From Vagococcus penaei (GTDB lineage: Bacteria > Bacillota > Bacilli > Lactobacillales > Vagococcaceae): a stretch of 64,000 nt of DNA. Shown in pieces: positions 42,721 through 52,385 of the stretch. The number at the start of each line of letters is the position of its first letter. Position 1 is the first letter of the stretch. Location of the stretch: NCBI RefSeq assembly GCF_001998885.1, contig NZ_CP019609.1:2158001-2222000 (forward strand). Reading direction: 5' to 3'. Below the pieces are notes generated by a model. That model ran no database searches. It was not told where the DNA came from and saw only the letters and a program-made list of their open reading frames with translations. The position numbers and the translations under genes were made by a program.

Positions 42721-44328
42721 GTGAAAAAAATAGTGAGTTTAGGAGTATTAGTGTTGGGATTGATGACTTTAGTAGCTTGTGGTACTCAAGTAAAAAATAC
42801 TAAAGCAGCTAAGTCATCAACTGATAATCAGCCATTACAAGTTATGACAACTTTTTATCCAATTTATGATTTTGTCTCACATATTATTGGTGAAGAAGGC
42901 AAAGTTGAGTTGTTGATTCCTACAGGGACTGAAGCACACGATTATGAGCCGACGGCAAAAGATATGGCGAAAATTGAACAAGCAGATATTTTTGTGTATC
43001 ATCATCCTGAAATGGAATCTTGGGTAAAGAAAGCTAAATCATCTTGGAAAAAGGGTGAGCCCAATGTGATTCAAGGAACTAAAGATATGTTATTGTTACC
43101 TGGTACAGACCATGAGCATGAACATGATAGTGCCCATGAGACGCACGAATCAAGTCATCATGATGAAGATAGTCACAATGAACACGATGATGAGCAAGCA
43201 GATGATAGTCACGGACACAGTCATGCACTCGACCCCCACACTTGGTTAGCGCCAAGTCTAGCAATTAAAGAAGTTCAAAGTATTACTAAACAATTATCAG
43301 AGCTATACCCATCGAAAAAGTCAAACTTTGAAAAAAATGCAGCGGCATATATCGAAGAACTGACAACATTAGATAAATCTTATCAAGCGGAACTTGGTCA
43401 AGCTAAGAATAAAACGTTTGTCACTCAACATGCGGCATTTGGTTATTTAGCATTAGAATATGGGTTAACACAAGTACCAATTGCTGGTTTAACCCCACAT
43501 GATGAGCCGACACCAGCTAAATTAGCGACATTAAAGAAATATATTGATGAGCAACACATTAAGTTTATTTATTTTGAAGAAAATGCAACAGATAAGATTG
43601 CTAAAACATTAGCTAATGAAACAAATGTTACATTAGAAAGTTTAAATACGCTAGAAGGATTATCTGAAGAACAAATGAAAAATGGTGCAAATTACGTATC
43701 AGTGATGACGGATAACTTACATGCGTTGAAGAAAACAACAGCAACAGCATCGAAACAGGAAAAATCCGGTCAAAAAGCAACCATTGAAAAAACGGTCTAT
43801 AATGGTTATTTTGACGATGAAGCAGTCAAAGATCGACCACTATCAGATTATGCAGGCGACTGGCAATCTGTTTATCCTATGTTACAATCAGGTGCTTTAG
43901 ATGATGTTTTTGAAGTAAAAGCCAAAAAATCTGGTGATATGACTGCTAAAGAGTATAAAGCTTATTACGACAATGGCTATAAGACAGATGTTGATAAAAT
44001 TACGATTCAAAAGAATAAAATGACGTTTGAAGTTGATGGTAAAAAGCATACTTATACCTATCATTATGTCGGAAAAGAAATTTTAACTTACAAAAAAGGG
44101 AATCGTGGTGTTCGATTCTTATTTGAAACAGATAATTCATCTGCTGGTCCTTATAAATATGTTCAGTTTAGTGATCATAACATTGCACCAGTAAAAACAG
44201 ATCATTTCCATATTTATTTTGGTGGTGAGAGTCAGAAGAAACTTTTAGAAGAAATGGATAATTGGCCAACATATTTCCCAGCAGATTTGACAGAAGCTGA
44301 AGTGGCACAAGAGATGATTGCACATTAA
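42721..44328 (+). CDS. adcA: AdcA zinc-binding lipoprotein with ZinT domain
   Basis: 535 residues: lipoprotein signal (LMTLVACG), an N-terminal ZnuA-like domain with metal His residues (GTEAHDYEPTAKD, DPHTWLAPS, FVTQHAAFGYLA), a His/Asp/Glu-rich loop at about 122-175 that collects zinc, and a C-terminal ZinT/YodA domain (about 345-535, GYFDDEAVKDRPLSDYAGDWQSVYP). It delivers zinc to an AdcBC permease not encoded here. The start is GTG 42721. It is part of the Zur-boxed unit. Confidence 0.95.
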   Translation: MKKIVSLGVLVLGLMTLVACGTQVKNTKAAKSSTDNQPLQVMTTFYPIYDFVSHIIGEEGKVELLIPTGTEAHDYEPTAKDMAKIEQADIFVYHHPEMESWVKKAKSSWKKGEPNVIQGTKDMLLLPGTDHEHEHDSAHETHESSHHDEDSHNEHDDEQADDSHGHSHALDPHTWLAPSLAIKEVQSITKQLSELYPSKKSNFEKNAAAYIEELTTLDKSYQAELGQAKNKTFVTQHAAFGYLALEYGLTQVPIAGLTPHDEPTPAKLATLKKYIDEQHIKFIYFEENATDKIAKTLANETNVTLESLNTLEGLSEEQMKNGANYVSVMTDNLHALKKTTATASKQEKSGQKATIEKTVYNGYFDDEAVKDRPLSDYAGDWQSVYPMLQSGALDDVFEVKAKKSGDMTAKEYKAYYDNGYKTDVDKITIQKNKMTFEVDGKKHTYTYHYVGKEILTYKKGNRGVRFLFETDNSSAGPYKYVQFSDHNIAPVKTDHFHIYFGGESQKKLLEEMDNWPTYFPADLTEAEVAQEMIAH

Positions 44329-44349
44329 GTAATCAGGTATCTAGACTTA

Positions 44350-44396
44350 AAAACACTCCTAACTGCCTGAAAGAATAGGCAGTTAGGAGTGTTTTA
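44350..44396. terminator. Bidirectional terminator after adcA
   Basis: AAACACTCCTAACTGCCT pairs perfectly with AGGCAGTTAGGAGTGTTT, an 18-base-pair stem with an 8-base loop, A-rich to the left and T-rich to the right. It serves adcA and the opposing DUF2179 gene. Confidence 0.92.
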
Positions 44397-44399
44397 TTT

Positions 44400-44933
44400 T
44401 TAACGGAAATCTTTTTTTACTCGCTTGGTCCAAAAGCCACCTGAGATGTATTTTGGTTCATAAGAGATGATAAAAGCTTTTTCATCCAATTCTTTAATCA
44501 TTTTATAAAGGGCACGTTCAGTTTTTCTAGAGGACAAAATTTCTAAGATGAGACGTTCACCATCACGACCATCACCAATTGATTGAGTAACACCATAACC
44601 CGCATCGCGAATAGTACTTACTAAGTTTTGATTAGTGTCACTTCTTGGTAAAATAACTGTTATCATGATATATCCGAGAGCCAAATAGTCTTCAATCTTA
44701 ATTCCAACGCTAATACCGACAGCGTAACCTAAAGCATAAACAAAGATATTAATGGGATTATCCATTTTATCTAATACAAGTGACAGACCCACGATGTAAA
44801 CGATAATTTCAATCATACTGACTAGTGGGGCAATGATTCGATACCCTTTCATTGTAAGCATAAATCGGACAGTGTTCAGTGTGATGTAACAAAAATTAAT
44901 CGTAAAAATCATAATAAGAGTTTTAATTTCCAT
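44400..44933 (-). CDS. DUF2179 / UPF0316 membrane protein
   Basis: 177 residues: three membrane helices in the first 85 residues, followed by a cytoplasmic DUF2179 domain with ITVILPRSD, GYGVTQSIGDGRDGERLILEILSSRK and ELDEKAFIISYEPKYISGGFW. This is the UPF0316 family (Bacillus YebE type). Its function is unknown. GAAAGGAACG precedes the ATG at 44933. It is a single gene convergent with adcA. Confidence 0.88.
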   Translation of the reverse strand: MEIKTLIMIFTINFCYITLNTVRFMLTMKGYRIIAPLVSMIEIIVYIVGLSLVLDKMDNPINIFVYALGYAVGISVGIKIEDYLALGYIMITVILPRSDTNQNLVSTIRDAGYGVTQSIGDGRDGERLILEILSSRKTERALYKMIKELDEKAFIISYEPKYISGGFWTKRVKKDFR

Positions 44934-45099
44934 GATGCGTTCCTTTCAGCCGTTAACGGGTGCTATTATTTAGATTTCATAATAGCACATTGAATAAAAA
45001 AATTAAATTAGAAAATGTCCATAAGAATAAAACATATATATAAGGTACAGTTTATGTTAAAATAAAAGTGTAGTATAAATGGTTATTGGAGGAATGATA

Positions 45100-46758
45100 A
45101 TGATGTTTTCAAATGATACAAGACTGGCCAACTTGCAAGAAATGGCTGAGAAAAAATTAGATGTATTCGTTATCGGTGGTGGAATCACTGGGGCCGGCAT
45201 AACATTGGATGCGGTTACACGTGGTTTGTCAGTCGGCATGCTTGAGATGCGTGATTTTGCTTCAGGAACTTCTAGTCGTTCAACTAAATTAGTTCATGGT
45301 GGTTTACGTTATCTCGCTCAATTTGATGTGAAAACAGTGGCTGAAGTTGGCCAAGAGCGCGCAATTGTATATGAAAATGCGCCACATGTCACAACACCTT
45401 TAAAAATGATGTTACCATTTTATGATGGTGGGACATTTGGTTCGTTCACTACTAGTATTGGTTTAGATGTCTATGACCGTTTAGCACGTGTAAAAAAAGA
45501 TGAGCGTAAATTTATGTTGGATCCATCTGATTCATTGAAACGTGAACCGTATTTAAAACAGGATGGTCTTAAGGGGACAGGAGTATATGTTGAGTATCGC
45601 ACAGATGATGCGCGCTTGACTTTAGAAGCAACTAAAAAGGCAAGCGAGCTAGGAGCTTTAATTGCCAATTACACTAAAGTGACAAAACTCCTTTATAGTC
45701 AAGAAACTGGCGATATTATTGGCGTACGTGCATTAGACTTAATTAACCAAGTTGAGTATCCTATCTATGCAAAACGTGTAATTAACGCGTCTGGTCCATG
45801 GGTGGATCGCTTTAGAGAATTAGATGGTTCTAAAAATAAAAAGCATTTGCACTTAACTAAAGGTGTGCATGTCGTTGTTGACGGTGACAAGTTCCCAATT
45901 TCCAATGCGATTTATTTTGATACACCTTATCATGATGGACGCATGATGTTTGCCATTCCACGTGAAGGAAAAGTATACATTGGTACAACTGATACGTTCT
46001 ATGAAAAAAATCCATCTGAACCAACTATTTTAATTGAAGATATTCTTTATATTATTAATGGTGCTAGCCAAATGTTTGATATTGAGCCATTAACTGTTAA
46101 TGATGTTGAATCTGCTTGGGCTGGTGTTCGTCCATTAATTAATGAAGATGGAAAAGACCCTTCAGAAATTTCTCGTCGTGATGAAATTTTCCATTCTGAA
46201 AGTGGTTTGTACTCAATTGCAGGTGGTAAATTAACTGGTTACCGTAAGATGGCAGAAGAAATTGTTGATAAAGTAATGAAAGACCTAGAAAAAGTAGAAG
46301 GTATTCCATTTGTTGCTTGTCAAACGGTTGAATTACCTTTATCTGGTGGTGATTTAGGTGGCAGTTTAGGCTTTGAAGGATTTACTGAGCAAATGGTTAA
46401 GCGAGGGATGACTAATTTTAACTTACCAGAAGAGCAAGCAACTTGGTTGGTTCATCATTATGGCACGAACGTTGAAAAGGTCTTTAACTATTTGATGGAA
46501 GATAATACAACTGAACTAGATGATGTTGATTATGCTATGTTACGTTATGCAATGAGTGATGAGATGGCATTACATCCAATTGATTTTCTGTTAAGACGAA
46601 CTGGCTATATGCTCTTTAATATCGACAAATGTCTTGATATTCAAGAAGCTGTTTTAAACGTGATGTCTGATTATTATAATTGGACTGATGGTACTTATGA
46701 AGAAATGGCAAGCGAATTAGCTGATGAAATTAAACGTCACACAGTTTATAGCTACTAA
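45100..46758 (+). CDS. glpD: Glycerol-3-phosphate dehydrogenase/oxidase (FAD)
   Basis: About 552 residues with the FAD-binding motif DVFVIGGGITGAGITLDAVTRG, the GlpD signature DFASGTSSRSTKLVHGGLRYL, GKVYIGTTDTFY and SAWAGVRPLI, and a C-terminal helical domain. It converts glycerol-3-phosphate to dihydroxyacetone phosphate. In lactic acid bacteria the form called GlpO passes electrons to oxygen and makes peroxide; the sequence view does not settle which. GGAGGA places the start at ATG 45100. No glpK or glpF is adjacent, unlike the usual enterococcal glpKOF operon. Confidence 0.92.
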   Translation: MMFSNDTRLANLQEMAEKKLDVFVIGGGITGAGITLDAVTRGLSVGMLEMRDFASGTSSRSTKLVHGGLRYLAQFDVKTVAEVGQERAIVYENAPHVTTPLKMMLPFYDGGTFGSFTTSIGLDVYDRLARVKKDERKFMLDPSDSLKREPYLKQDGLKGTGVYVEYRTDDARLTLEATKKASELGALIANYTKVTKLLYSQETGDIIGVRALDLINQVEYPIYAKRVINASGPWVDRFRELDGSKNKKHLHLTKGVHVVVDGDKFPISNAIYFDTPYHDGRMMFAIPREGKVYIGTTDTFYEKNPSEPTILIEDILYIINGASQMFDIEPLTVNDVESAWAGVRPLINEDGKDPSEISRRDEIFHSESGLYSIAGGKLTGYRKMAEEIVDKVMKDLEKVEGIPFVACQTVELPLSGGDLGGSLGFEGFTEQMVKRGMTNFNLPEEQATWLVHHYGTNVEKVFNYLMEDNTTELDDVDYAMLRYAMSDEMALHPIDFLLRRTGYMLFNIDKCLDIQEAVLNVMSDYYNWTDGTYEEMASELADEIKRHTVYSY

Positions 46759-46768
46759 TCAATAAGCC

Positions 46769-46820
46769 AAAAAACTTACTAGACTAATCCATAATTAGGA
46801 TTTAGTTTAGTAAGTTTTTT
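46769..46820. terminator. Bidirectional terminator after glpD
   Basis: AAAAAACTTACTAGACTAA and the matching strand TTTAGTTTAGTAAGTTTTTT form a long stem with a few mismatches around ATCCATAATTAGGAT. It separates glpD from the opposing hydrolase gene, which ends within it. Confidence 0.85.
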
Positions 46821-47517
46821 AATTCATTAAAAAGTTTAATGACAATCGGTTAAAGATAGTTGGTTTTAACAAAGGTATGGAATGCAAGCATCGAGGGATA
46901 ACCTCTAACTGCATATTGGGTATGGGTTGAATATAGTCCAACATACTTTTAGGAGTGGTAATATCGTGATCTCCAATAACCACTAATGTTGGTGGCTCCC
47001 AAGTAAGACGCTGTCTATCGGTAATAGGTATGTTGAGCATAGCTAAGCGTAAGACTCTAGGAATTTTTTTTAAAGGCAAAAGATTATTCGTGACATAGTA
47101 AGCAGTATCCATCATCCAGCGTTGGCTAGGTTTTAGTTGCTCATAGGTCATATTCGGAGAGGCTAAAATAAGTTTATCGCAATGGCTAGGATACTTTGCT
47201 CCAAATGCAAGTGCAATATTCGCACCATCACTAAAGCCAATAAATGAAGTTTTCTTAAGGTCTTCATTTTTTAGAATAGCTAAAATATCTAACATAATAT
47301 CTTGATAGTTTAAGTCTTGGGCATTGTTTGACGACCGTCCATGATCCCTTGTATCCATTAAAATGAGTTGGTAGTGCTCTTTAAAAAAGGCCATTTGCTG
47401 ATAAAAATAGTCATGGCTATTACTATTTCCATGAATAAAGAAAAGTGGTGCTCCTTTACCAAGAATTTTGTAATAAATATGTGTTCCATCAAATGATGAA
47501 ACAATTTTTTCAGACAT
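46819..47517 (-). CDS. Alpha/beta-fold hydrolase
   Basis: 232 residues with the fold's hallmarks: oxyanion HGN (FFIHGNSNSHDYF), the DTRDHGRSS motif, the nucleophile elbow GFSDGAN with Ser at about residue 99, an Asp in VVIGDHDITTP and a C-terminal His in PRCLHSIP. The substrate cannot be told. It starts 12 bases after the Nudix regulator gene upstream on the same strand, so the two likely form an operon. Confidence 0.85.
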   Translation of the reverse strand: MSEKIVSSFDGTHIYYKILGKGAPLFFIHGNSNSHDYFYQQMAFFKEHYQLILMDTRDHGRSSNNAQDLNYQDIMLDILAILKNEDLKKTSFIGFSDGANIALAFGAKYPSHCDKLILASPNMTYEQLKPSQRWMMDTAYYVTNNLLPLKKIPRVLRLAMLNIPITDRQRLTWEPPTLVVIGDHDITTPKSMLDYIQPIPNMQLEVIPRCLHSIPLLKPTIFNRLSLNFLMN

Positions 47518-47529
47518 AGCAAAGACTCC

Positions 47530-48348
47530 TTATTGACGTGTTTTTAATTGGTAAATTTTTGATGGACGTCCAACACCAATAGCTTTTTGACCAACTTCAT
47601 CGAGATAAGGTAGTAAGGCTTTTTTAAAATTTGAATGATCTATTTCTTGATAGTCAATCCCAAGAAATTTTGCATATAACTTTCGTGCTTGAGTAATCGT
47701 AAATGATTCACCAAGAACCCGCAAAACTTGTGGTTCATGATACATTTTATTGCAGACACGATTAAACGCCTTAGTTACAATATCCGCATGGTCAAAAGCC
47801 AAGGAATCTCGGCCTAATGATTCACCATTTAACAAGTTTAGTTTAATTTGTGCTTTTTTTGAATTACTTAGTGTTAACAAATTAACGGAACGCTTTACAG
47901 AGAACCAAGAAGCGTCCGATGTTTTTTGACCAGCGGTGAGTGGTTCTTCACCAATAAAGGCCAAATAGCTAACAGTAATCACCCAACCACGGGGATCTCG
48001 TCCGGGAGTACTGAAGGTATGTAGTTGTTCAATATTATTTTTAGTAATTGATACACCCGTTTCAGCAAATGTTTGACGAATACAGCTATCGGCAGTTGAT
48101 ACGTGTTGTTGAACAAAACCGCCAGGCAGAGCCCATGAATATTGGAATGGGTGAGTATTTCGTTTAATTAGTAAAACTTTTAAATCATCTTCTTCACGGT
48201 TGTAACAAAATAAGACTATATCGACTGTTACAGATGGTACATCGTGAGTGGGAAAATGTTGTTGTTTATACCAAGTTAAAAATTCATCCTCAGAGACTTG
48301 AGTTTCATAATAATGCTTTTCCTCTAAGGAGTTATTAAATGACGACAT
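47530..48348 (-). CDS. NrtR-like regulator: degenerate Nudix domain plus winged helix
   Basis: About 272 residues. The N-terminal Nudix fold (VTVDIVLFCYN, LLIKRNTHPFQYSWALPGGFV) has a damaged Nudix box: the catalytic REUxEE motif is RQTFAE and the earlier Glu is missing, so hydrolysis is unlikely. The C-terminal part (about 185-270, FTITQARKLYAKFLGIDYQEIDHSNFKKAL, VGRPSKIYQL) is a winged helix. This matches NrtR regulators, which sense ADP-ribose and control NAD metabolism genes. ATG 48348 follows AAAGGTCG; an upstream in-frame ATG at 48372 has no such site. Confidence 0.85.
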   Translation of the reverse strand: MSSFNNSLEEKHYYETQVSEDEFLTWYKQQHFPTHDVPSVTVDIVLFCYNREEDDLKVLLIKRNTHPFQYSWALPGGFVQQHVSTADSCIRQTFAETGVSITKNNIEQLHTFSTPGRDPRGWVITVSYLAFIGEEPLTAGQKTSDASWFSVKRSVNLLTLSNSKKAQIKLNLLNGESLGRDSLAFDHADIVTKAFNRVCNKMYHEPQVLRVLGESFTITQARKLYAKFLGIDYQEIDHSNFKKALLPYLDEVGQKAIGVGRPSKIYQLKTRQ

Positions 48349-48440
48349 AACAAACGACCTTTCTTTAAACAATTAATCATACTGTAAGATTATCATTTTA
48401 AAGCAAAAAAATCATCTGTTTCTTATTTGATTTCCAAAAA

Positions 48441-48480
48441 AAGCCAAAAAGAGGAACAGTTGGTAGACTGTTCACTCTGA
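48441..48480 (-). terminator. Terminator after deoC
   Basis: On the reverse strand AGAGTGAACAGT and ACTGTTCCTCTT form a stem with one mismatch around a 6-base loop, followed by TTTTTGGC and seven T. Confidence 0.8.
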
Positions 48481-48483
48481 CTT

Positions 48484-49137
48484 TTAGCGGACGATTTTAG
48501 ATCCTGCACTAGTTCCTAGACGAGCTGCGCCCATTTCAAGCATCTTCATCGCATCTTCTTTAGAACGCACACCACCAGAAGCTTTGACTTGTGCTAGGTC
48601 TTTAACAGTATCTTTCATTAGTTTAACATCTTCAGGAGTGGCACCACCCGTTGAAAAACCAGTTGAGGTCTTAACAAATTCAGCTCCAGCATCGACAGCT
48701 AATTGGCAAGCACGAACTTTTTCATCATCAGTTAAGAGACAAGTTTCAATAATAACTTTGACCAAAGCTTTTTTCTTGCATGCTTTGACTACAGCAGCAA
48801 TATCAGCTTTCACTGCGTCATCATTACCAGCTTTTAATTCACCAATATTAATGACCATATCAATTTCAACTGCTCCGTGTTTCATGGCATCTTTAGCTTC
48901 ATAGACTTTTGTTTCAGTTGTATTAGCGCCTAAAGGAAATCCGACAACAGTACATACGTTAACATCAGTGTCTTGTAGTAATTCGTGGCATAACTCCACC
49001 CAGTAAGGATTGACGCAAACTGAAGCGAAACCTAATTTTTTGGCTTCTTTACATAGTAATTCAATTTCACTGCGTGTCGTACCTGGTAATAAAGTGGTGT
49101 GGTCGATAAATTTGGCTAAATCGGTAAATTTTGTCAT
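48484..49137 (-). CDS. deoC: Deoxyribose-phosphate aldolase DeoC
   Basis: 217 residues of the class I aldolase family: [10 protein letters not shown] at the start, [28 protein letters not shown], the Schiff-base Lys156 in [15 protein letters not shown], and [15 protein letters not shown]. It splits 2-deoxyribose-5-phosphate to glyceraldehyde-3-phosphate and acetaldehyde in nucleoside breakdown. It stands alone, without deoD, pdp or cdd nearby. AAAGGAG precedes the ATG at 49137. Confidence 0.96.
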   Translation of the reverse strand: MTKFTDLAKFIDHTTLLPGTTRSEIELLCKEAKKLGFASVCVNPYWVELCHELLQDTDVNVCTVVGFPLGANTTETKVYEAKDAMKHGAVEIDMVINIGELKAGNDDAVKADIAAVVKACKKKALVKVIIETCLLTDDEKVRACQLAVDAGAEFVKTSTGFSTGGATPEDVKLMKDTVKDLAQVKASGGVRSKEDAMKMLEMGAARLGTSAGSKIVR

Positions 49138-49271
49138 GGTAGTAGCTCCTTTAATGTGTTTTTATATAAATGATGTTCTGATATTATTTTAACATTTAAC
49201 TACTTAAAAGTCATAGTTTAATAGTCGTTTCATCCGTCAATATCTAAAAATAAAATTAATCAAAAAAATGG

Positions 49272-49300
49272 TTGACAGTGATGTTAGGATTTGCGATAAT
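49272..49300 (+). promoter_or_regulatory. Promoter of the T-box leader and metNIQ
   Basis: TTGACA (49272-49277) and GATAAT (49295-49300) are exactly 17 bases apart, a near-consensus vegetative promoter. Transcription should start near 49307. Confidence 0.85.
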
Positions 49301-49306
49301 AAACAC

Positions 49307-49617
49307 AATATTGAATAGAACATAGCATTGAGAAGGAGAGTACCTACTAGATACTTTTTAAAGAGACCTCGGTTGGTGAAAAAGAGGATGAGTGTGAGTA
49401 GCGAAAATGGCCTTTGAGCATAAACAAATGAGCAGTTGGTTAATTTGTTTCGGGAGTTCCCGTTATCGGACAGCAGTATTGAAAGACTCGATTCTTGCGT
49501 ACTGAGTAAGGTTACTATTGTGAAATAGTAACGAATTAAGGTGGTAACACGAAACAACGCTTTCGTCCTTTGTTTACTTTTAGATTAAAAAGTAGATAAA
49601 GGACGGAGGCTTTTTTT
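49307..49617 (+). promoter_or_regulatory. T-box riboswitch controlling metNIQ
   Basis: A leader of about 310 bases. The T-box core AAGGTGGTAACACG (49538-49551) is close to the canonical AGGGTGGTACCGCG. Its TGGT would pair with a tRNA 3' end of discriminator A, as in tRNA-Met. The hairpin GTTACTATT/AATAGTAAC (49511-49532) just before is stem III, and a terminator stem CGTCCTTT/AAAGGACG with seven T ends at 49617. An ATG at 49407-49409 in the stem I region is a candidate specifier, unproven. Uncharged tRNA-Met would allow read-through into the methionine uptake genes. Confidence 0.88.
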
Positions 49618-49649
49618 AGTGGCAAGTGAATAAAAATAGGGGGTATATT

Positions 49650-50687
49650 ATGAATATCATTCAATTAAAACAAGCGACAAAAACATTTAAGACAAAAGAT
49701 ACCATCGTCAATGCGGTTGACAAAATTGATTTAGCCATTGATAAAGGCGAAATTTTTGGCATTATTGGTTATTCAGGAGCTGGTAAAAGTACCTTGATTC
49801 GTTTATTAAATAATCTTGAAACGCCAACATCTGGTGAGGTAATTATTAATGGAGAGCAAGTCAGTCAATTAAAGGGTAAGGCATTACGAGAGTTTAGAAA
49901 AAAAGTTGGTATGATTTTCCAACATTTTAACTTGTTATGGTCGCGTACGGTTAAAGAAAATATTATGCTGCCACTAGAATTAAGTAATGTTCCAAAAGCC
50001 GAGCGTGAAAAACGCGCACTCGAATTAATTGCTTTGGTTGGTTTAGAAGGTCGTGAAAATGCTTATCCCAGTGAATTGTCTGGTGGTCAAAAACAACGCG
50101 TCGGAATTGCCCGAGCACTGGCAAATGAACCAGAAATTCTACTTTGTGATGAAGCTACAAGTGCTTTAGATCCACAAACAACAGATGAAGTGCTAGAGTT
50201 ACTATTAGCGATTAATAAAAAACTAAATTTAACAATTGTTTTGATTACACACGAGATGCAAGTTATCCGTAAAATTTGCCATCAGGTAGCTGTGATGGAA
50301 GCGGGTAAAATTATTGAGATGGGTAAAGTTTTAGACGTCTTTAAAAATCCTAAATCAGCTGTCACTGCTAACTTCGTGAAACAAGATGCAGTTACCGATG
50401 AAGAAGAAAGTGCTGATACCTTGCGTTATCTGACACAAGCTTATCCAGATGGCATGCTTGTACGGTTGATTTTTGAGGGAGAAAAAGCTGCAGAGGCAGT
50501 TATCAGTAAAGTGGTGCGTGAGTACCCAATCGATATTAATATTCTACAAGCATCGATTCGTCAAACTAATCAAAGTTCATTTGGAACAATGCTTGTGCAA
50601 GTAACTGGTGAGTCCAAGTTATTAAGTGAAACACTCGTCTTTTTTGAAAATAACGGTGTAGGAGTTGAGGTGATTCAATATGGATAA
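49650..50687 (+). CDS. metN: Methionine ABC transporter ATPase MetN
   Basis: 345 residues: Walker [14 protein letters not shown]-loop [12 protein letters not shown], signature [15 protein letters not shown], Walker [14 protein letters not shown] and H-loop LITHEM, then a C-terminal ACT-like NIL domain (about 265-345) that binds methionine and shuts the transporter. GGGGG places the start at ATG 49650; GTG 49626 upstream is less likely. It is first in an operon with metI and metQ under T-box control. Confidence 0.95.
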   Translation: MNIIQLKQATKTFKTKDTIVNAVDKIDLAIDKGEIFGIIGYSGAGKSTLIRLLNNLETPTSGEVIINGEQVSQLKGKALREFRKKVGMIFQHFNLLWSRTVKENIMLPLELSNVPKAEREKRALELIALVGLEGRENAYPSELSGGQKQRVGIARALANEPEILLCDEATSALDPQTTDEVLELLLAINKKLNLTIVLITHEMQVIRKICHQVAVMEAGKIIEMGKVLDVFKNPKSAVTANFVKQDAVTDEEESADTLRYLTQAYPDGMLVRLIFEGEKAAEAVISKVVREYPIDINILQASIRQTNQSSFGTMLVQVTGESKLLSETLVFFENNGVGVEVIQYG

Positions 50688-51369
50688 GAGTTTTACAGAA
50701 ATGTATTTTAATTGGTCAGAAATTCAACCGGATGCTTTCATTCAAGCGACGAAAGAAACACTGTATATGACAATTGTATCAACTGTTTTTGTGGCAATCT
50801 TAGGCTTGATTATTGGCTTAATGCTCTTTTATTTTAGCCGTAACAAAAAACCATTGAATCGCTTTTTATATTTAGTGGTCTCACTTATCAGTAATACTTT
50901 TCGGTCAATTCCTTTTATTATTCTAATTATTTTACTGTTTCCTTTAACGAAAGCTTTAATTGGAACAATGTTAGGACCAACGGCAGCATTACCAGCATTA
51001 ATTATTTCTGCCGCACCTTTTTATGCACGTTTAGTAGATATTGCTTTTCGAGAAGTTGATTCTGGTGTGCTTGAGGCAAGTGAGGCGATGGGCGCAACAA
51101 AATGGCAGATTATTTACAAAGTATTAATTCCGGAAAGTTTACCAGCACTCGTATCGGGTATTACGGTGACGACGATTACAATGATTGGTTTTACAGCAAT
51201 GGCTGGTGCAATTGGCTCAGGTGGTCTGGGAGCCTTGGCTTATCAAGGTGGTTTTATGGGAAATAAATACACAATTATTATGCTTGCAACAGTATTAATT
51301 TTAGTATTAGTGTTTATTATTCAATGGATTGGTGATACAGTAGTCAAACGATTAGATAAACGAGCGTAA
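50680..51369 (+). CDS. metI: Methionine ABC transporter permease MetI
   Basis: 229 residues, five membrane helices, the motif [22 protein letters not shown] and the EAA loop [26 protein letters not shown]. It overlaps metN by 8 bases, showing coupled translation. Confidence 0.95.
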   Translation: MDKSFTEMYFNWSEIQPDAFIQATKETLYMTIVSTVFVAILGLIIGLMLFYFSRNKKPLNRFLYLVVSLISNTFRSIPFIILIILLFPLTKALIGTMLGPTAALPALIISAAPFYARLVDIAFREVDSGVLEASEAMGATKWQIIYKVLIPESLPALVSGITVTTITMIGFTAMAGAIGSGGLGALAYQGGFMGNKYTIIMLATVLILVLVFIIQWIGDTVVKRLDKRA

Positions 51370-51388
51370 ATTATAGGAGGAATAGAAG

Positions 51389-52231
51389 ATGAAGAAAAAA
51401 ATTCTAGCATTAAGTTTATTAAGTTTAGTAACAATTGGTTTAGTGGCATGTGGCGGAAAAGACACTGGCAAAGACTCATCAAGTAACAGTAAATCAGACG
51501 ACAAAACGATTGTTGTGGGAGCTTCACAAACACCGCATGCTGAAATTTTAGAGCAAGTCAAGCCTGTCTTAAAAGAGCAAGGGTATGATTTAGAAATTAA
51601 AGTCTTTAATGATTATATTTTACCGAATAAAGTTTTAGCAGAAAAAGAAATTGATGCAAATTACTTCCAACATATTCCTTATTTCGATAAAGAAGTTAAA
51701 GAGAAAAATTATGACTTTGCTAATGCGGGACCGATTCACTTAGAAAAAATGGCATTTTATTCACAAAAAATTAAAGACATCAAAGACTTACCAGATGGTG
51801 CAACAATTATTGCTAGTAACTCACAAACCGACTGGGGTCGTATTATCACTATGTTGCAAGATGCTGGTTTAGTTACGGTTAAAGAAGGTACTGATTTAAC
51901 TAATGCGACGTTTGATGATATTGAAAAAAACCCTAAAAATTTAAAATTTAAATATGATATTGATCCAGCTATTTTAGCAACGGCTTACCAAAATAATGAA
52001 GGGGATATGATTGCAATTAATGCTAACTTTGCGGAAGGTATTGGCTTGAATCCAGAAAAAGACGGTTTATTAGTTGAAAAAAACAATTCACCTTACGCGA
52101 ATATTATTGCTGTTCGTTCGGAAGATAAAGATAGTGATAAAACACGTGCCTTAGTCGAAGCGCTACATGATGAAAAAGTGAAAAAATTTGTTGATGAAAA
52201 ATGGAAAGGTACCATTACAATTATTGACTAA
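51389..52231 (+). CDS. metQ: Methionine-binding lipoprotein MetQ
   Basis: 280 residues with a lipoprotein signal (VTIGLVACG, lipid Cys at about 21), then the NlpA/MetQ domain: VVGASQTPHAEILEQVKPVLKEQGYDLEIKVFNDYILPN, IDANYFQHIPYFD, and NAGPIHLEKMAFYSQKIK. It captures methionine outside the membrane for MetNI. A hairpin terminator follows. Confidence 0.95.
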   Translation: MKKKILALSLLSLVTIGLVACGGKDTGKDSSSNSKSDDKTIVVGASQTPHAEILEQVKPVLKEQGYDLEIKVFNDYILPNKVLAEKEIDANYFQHIPYFDKEVKEKNYDFANAGPIHLEKMAFYSQKIKDIKDLPDGATIIASNSQTDWGRIITMLQDAGLVTVKEGTDLTNATFDDIEKNPKNLKFKYDIDPAILATAYQNNEGDMIAINANFAEGIGLNPEKDGLLVEKNNSPYANIIAVRSEDKDSDKTRALVEALHDEKVKKFVDEKWKGTITIID

Positions 52232-52264
52232 TTGAGTGGAACTTTTACAGGTAATAAAGTGTTA

Positions 52265-52304
52265 AAAAGAGGAGGTTGACCCGAAAAAGGGCAACCTCTT
52301 TCTA
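52265..52304 (+). terminator. Terminator after metQ
   Basis: AAAGAGGAGGTTGACCC pairs imperfectly with GGGCAACCTCTTT around GAAAAA, followed by CTAAGCTTTTGCTTG. The stem is strong but the U-tract is poor. Confidence 0.65.
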
Positions 52305-52385
52305 AGCTTTTGCTTGTTTCTTTATTGATAGTCCGTTAAAATGAAACACAATAACTAGACGCTTAAAGAACGGAGGAAATGACGT

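Noticed and set aside
43079-43264. His-rich reverse-strand frame opposite adcA
   Set aside because: It only mirrors the His/Asp codons of the zinc-binding loop on the other strand.
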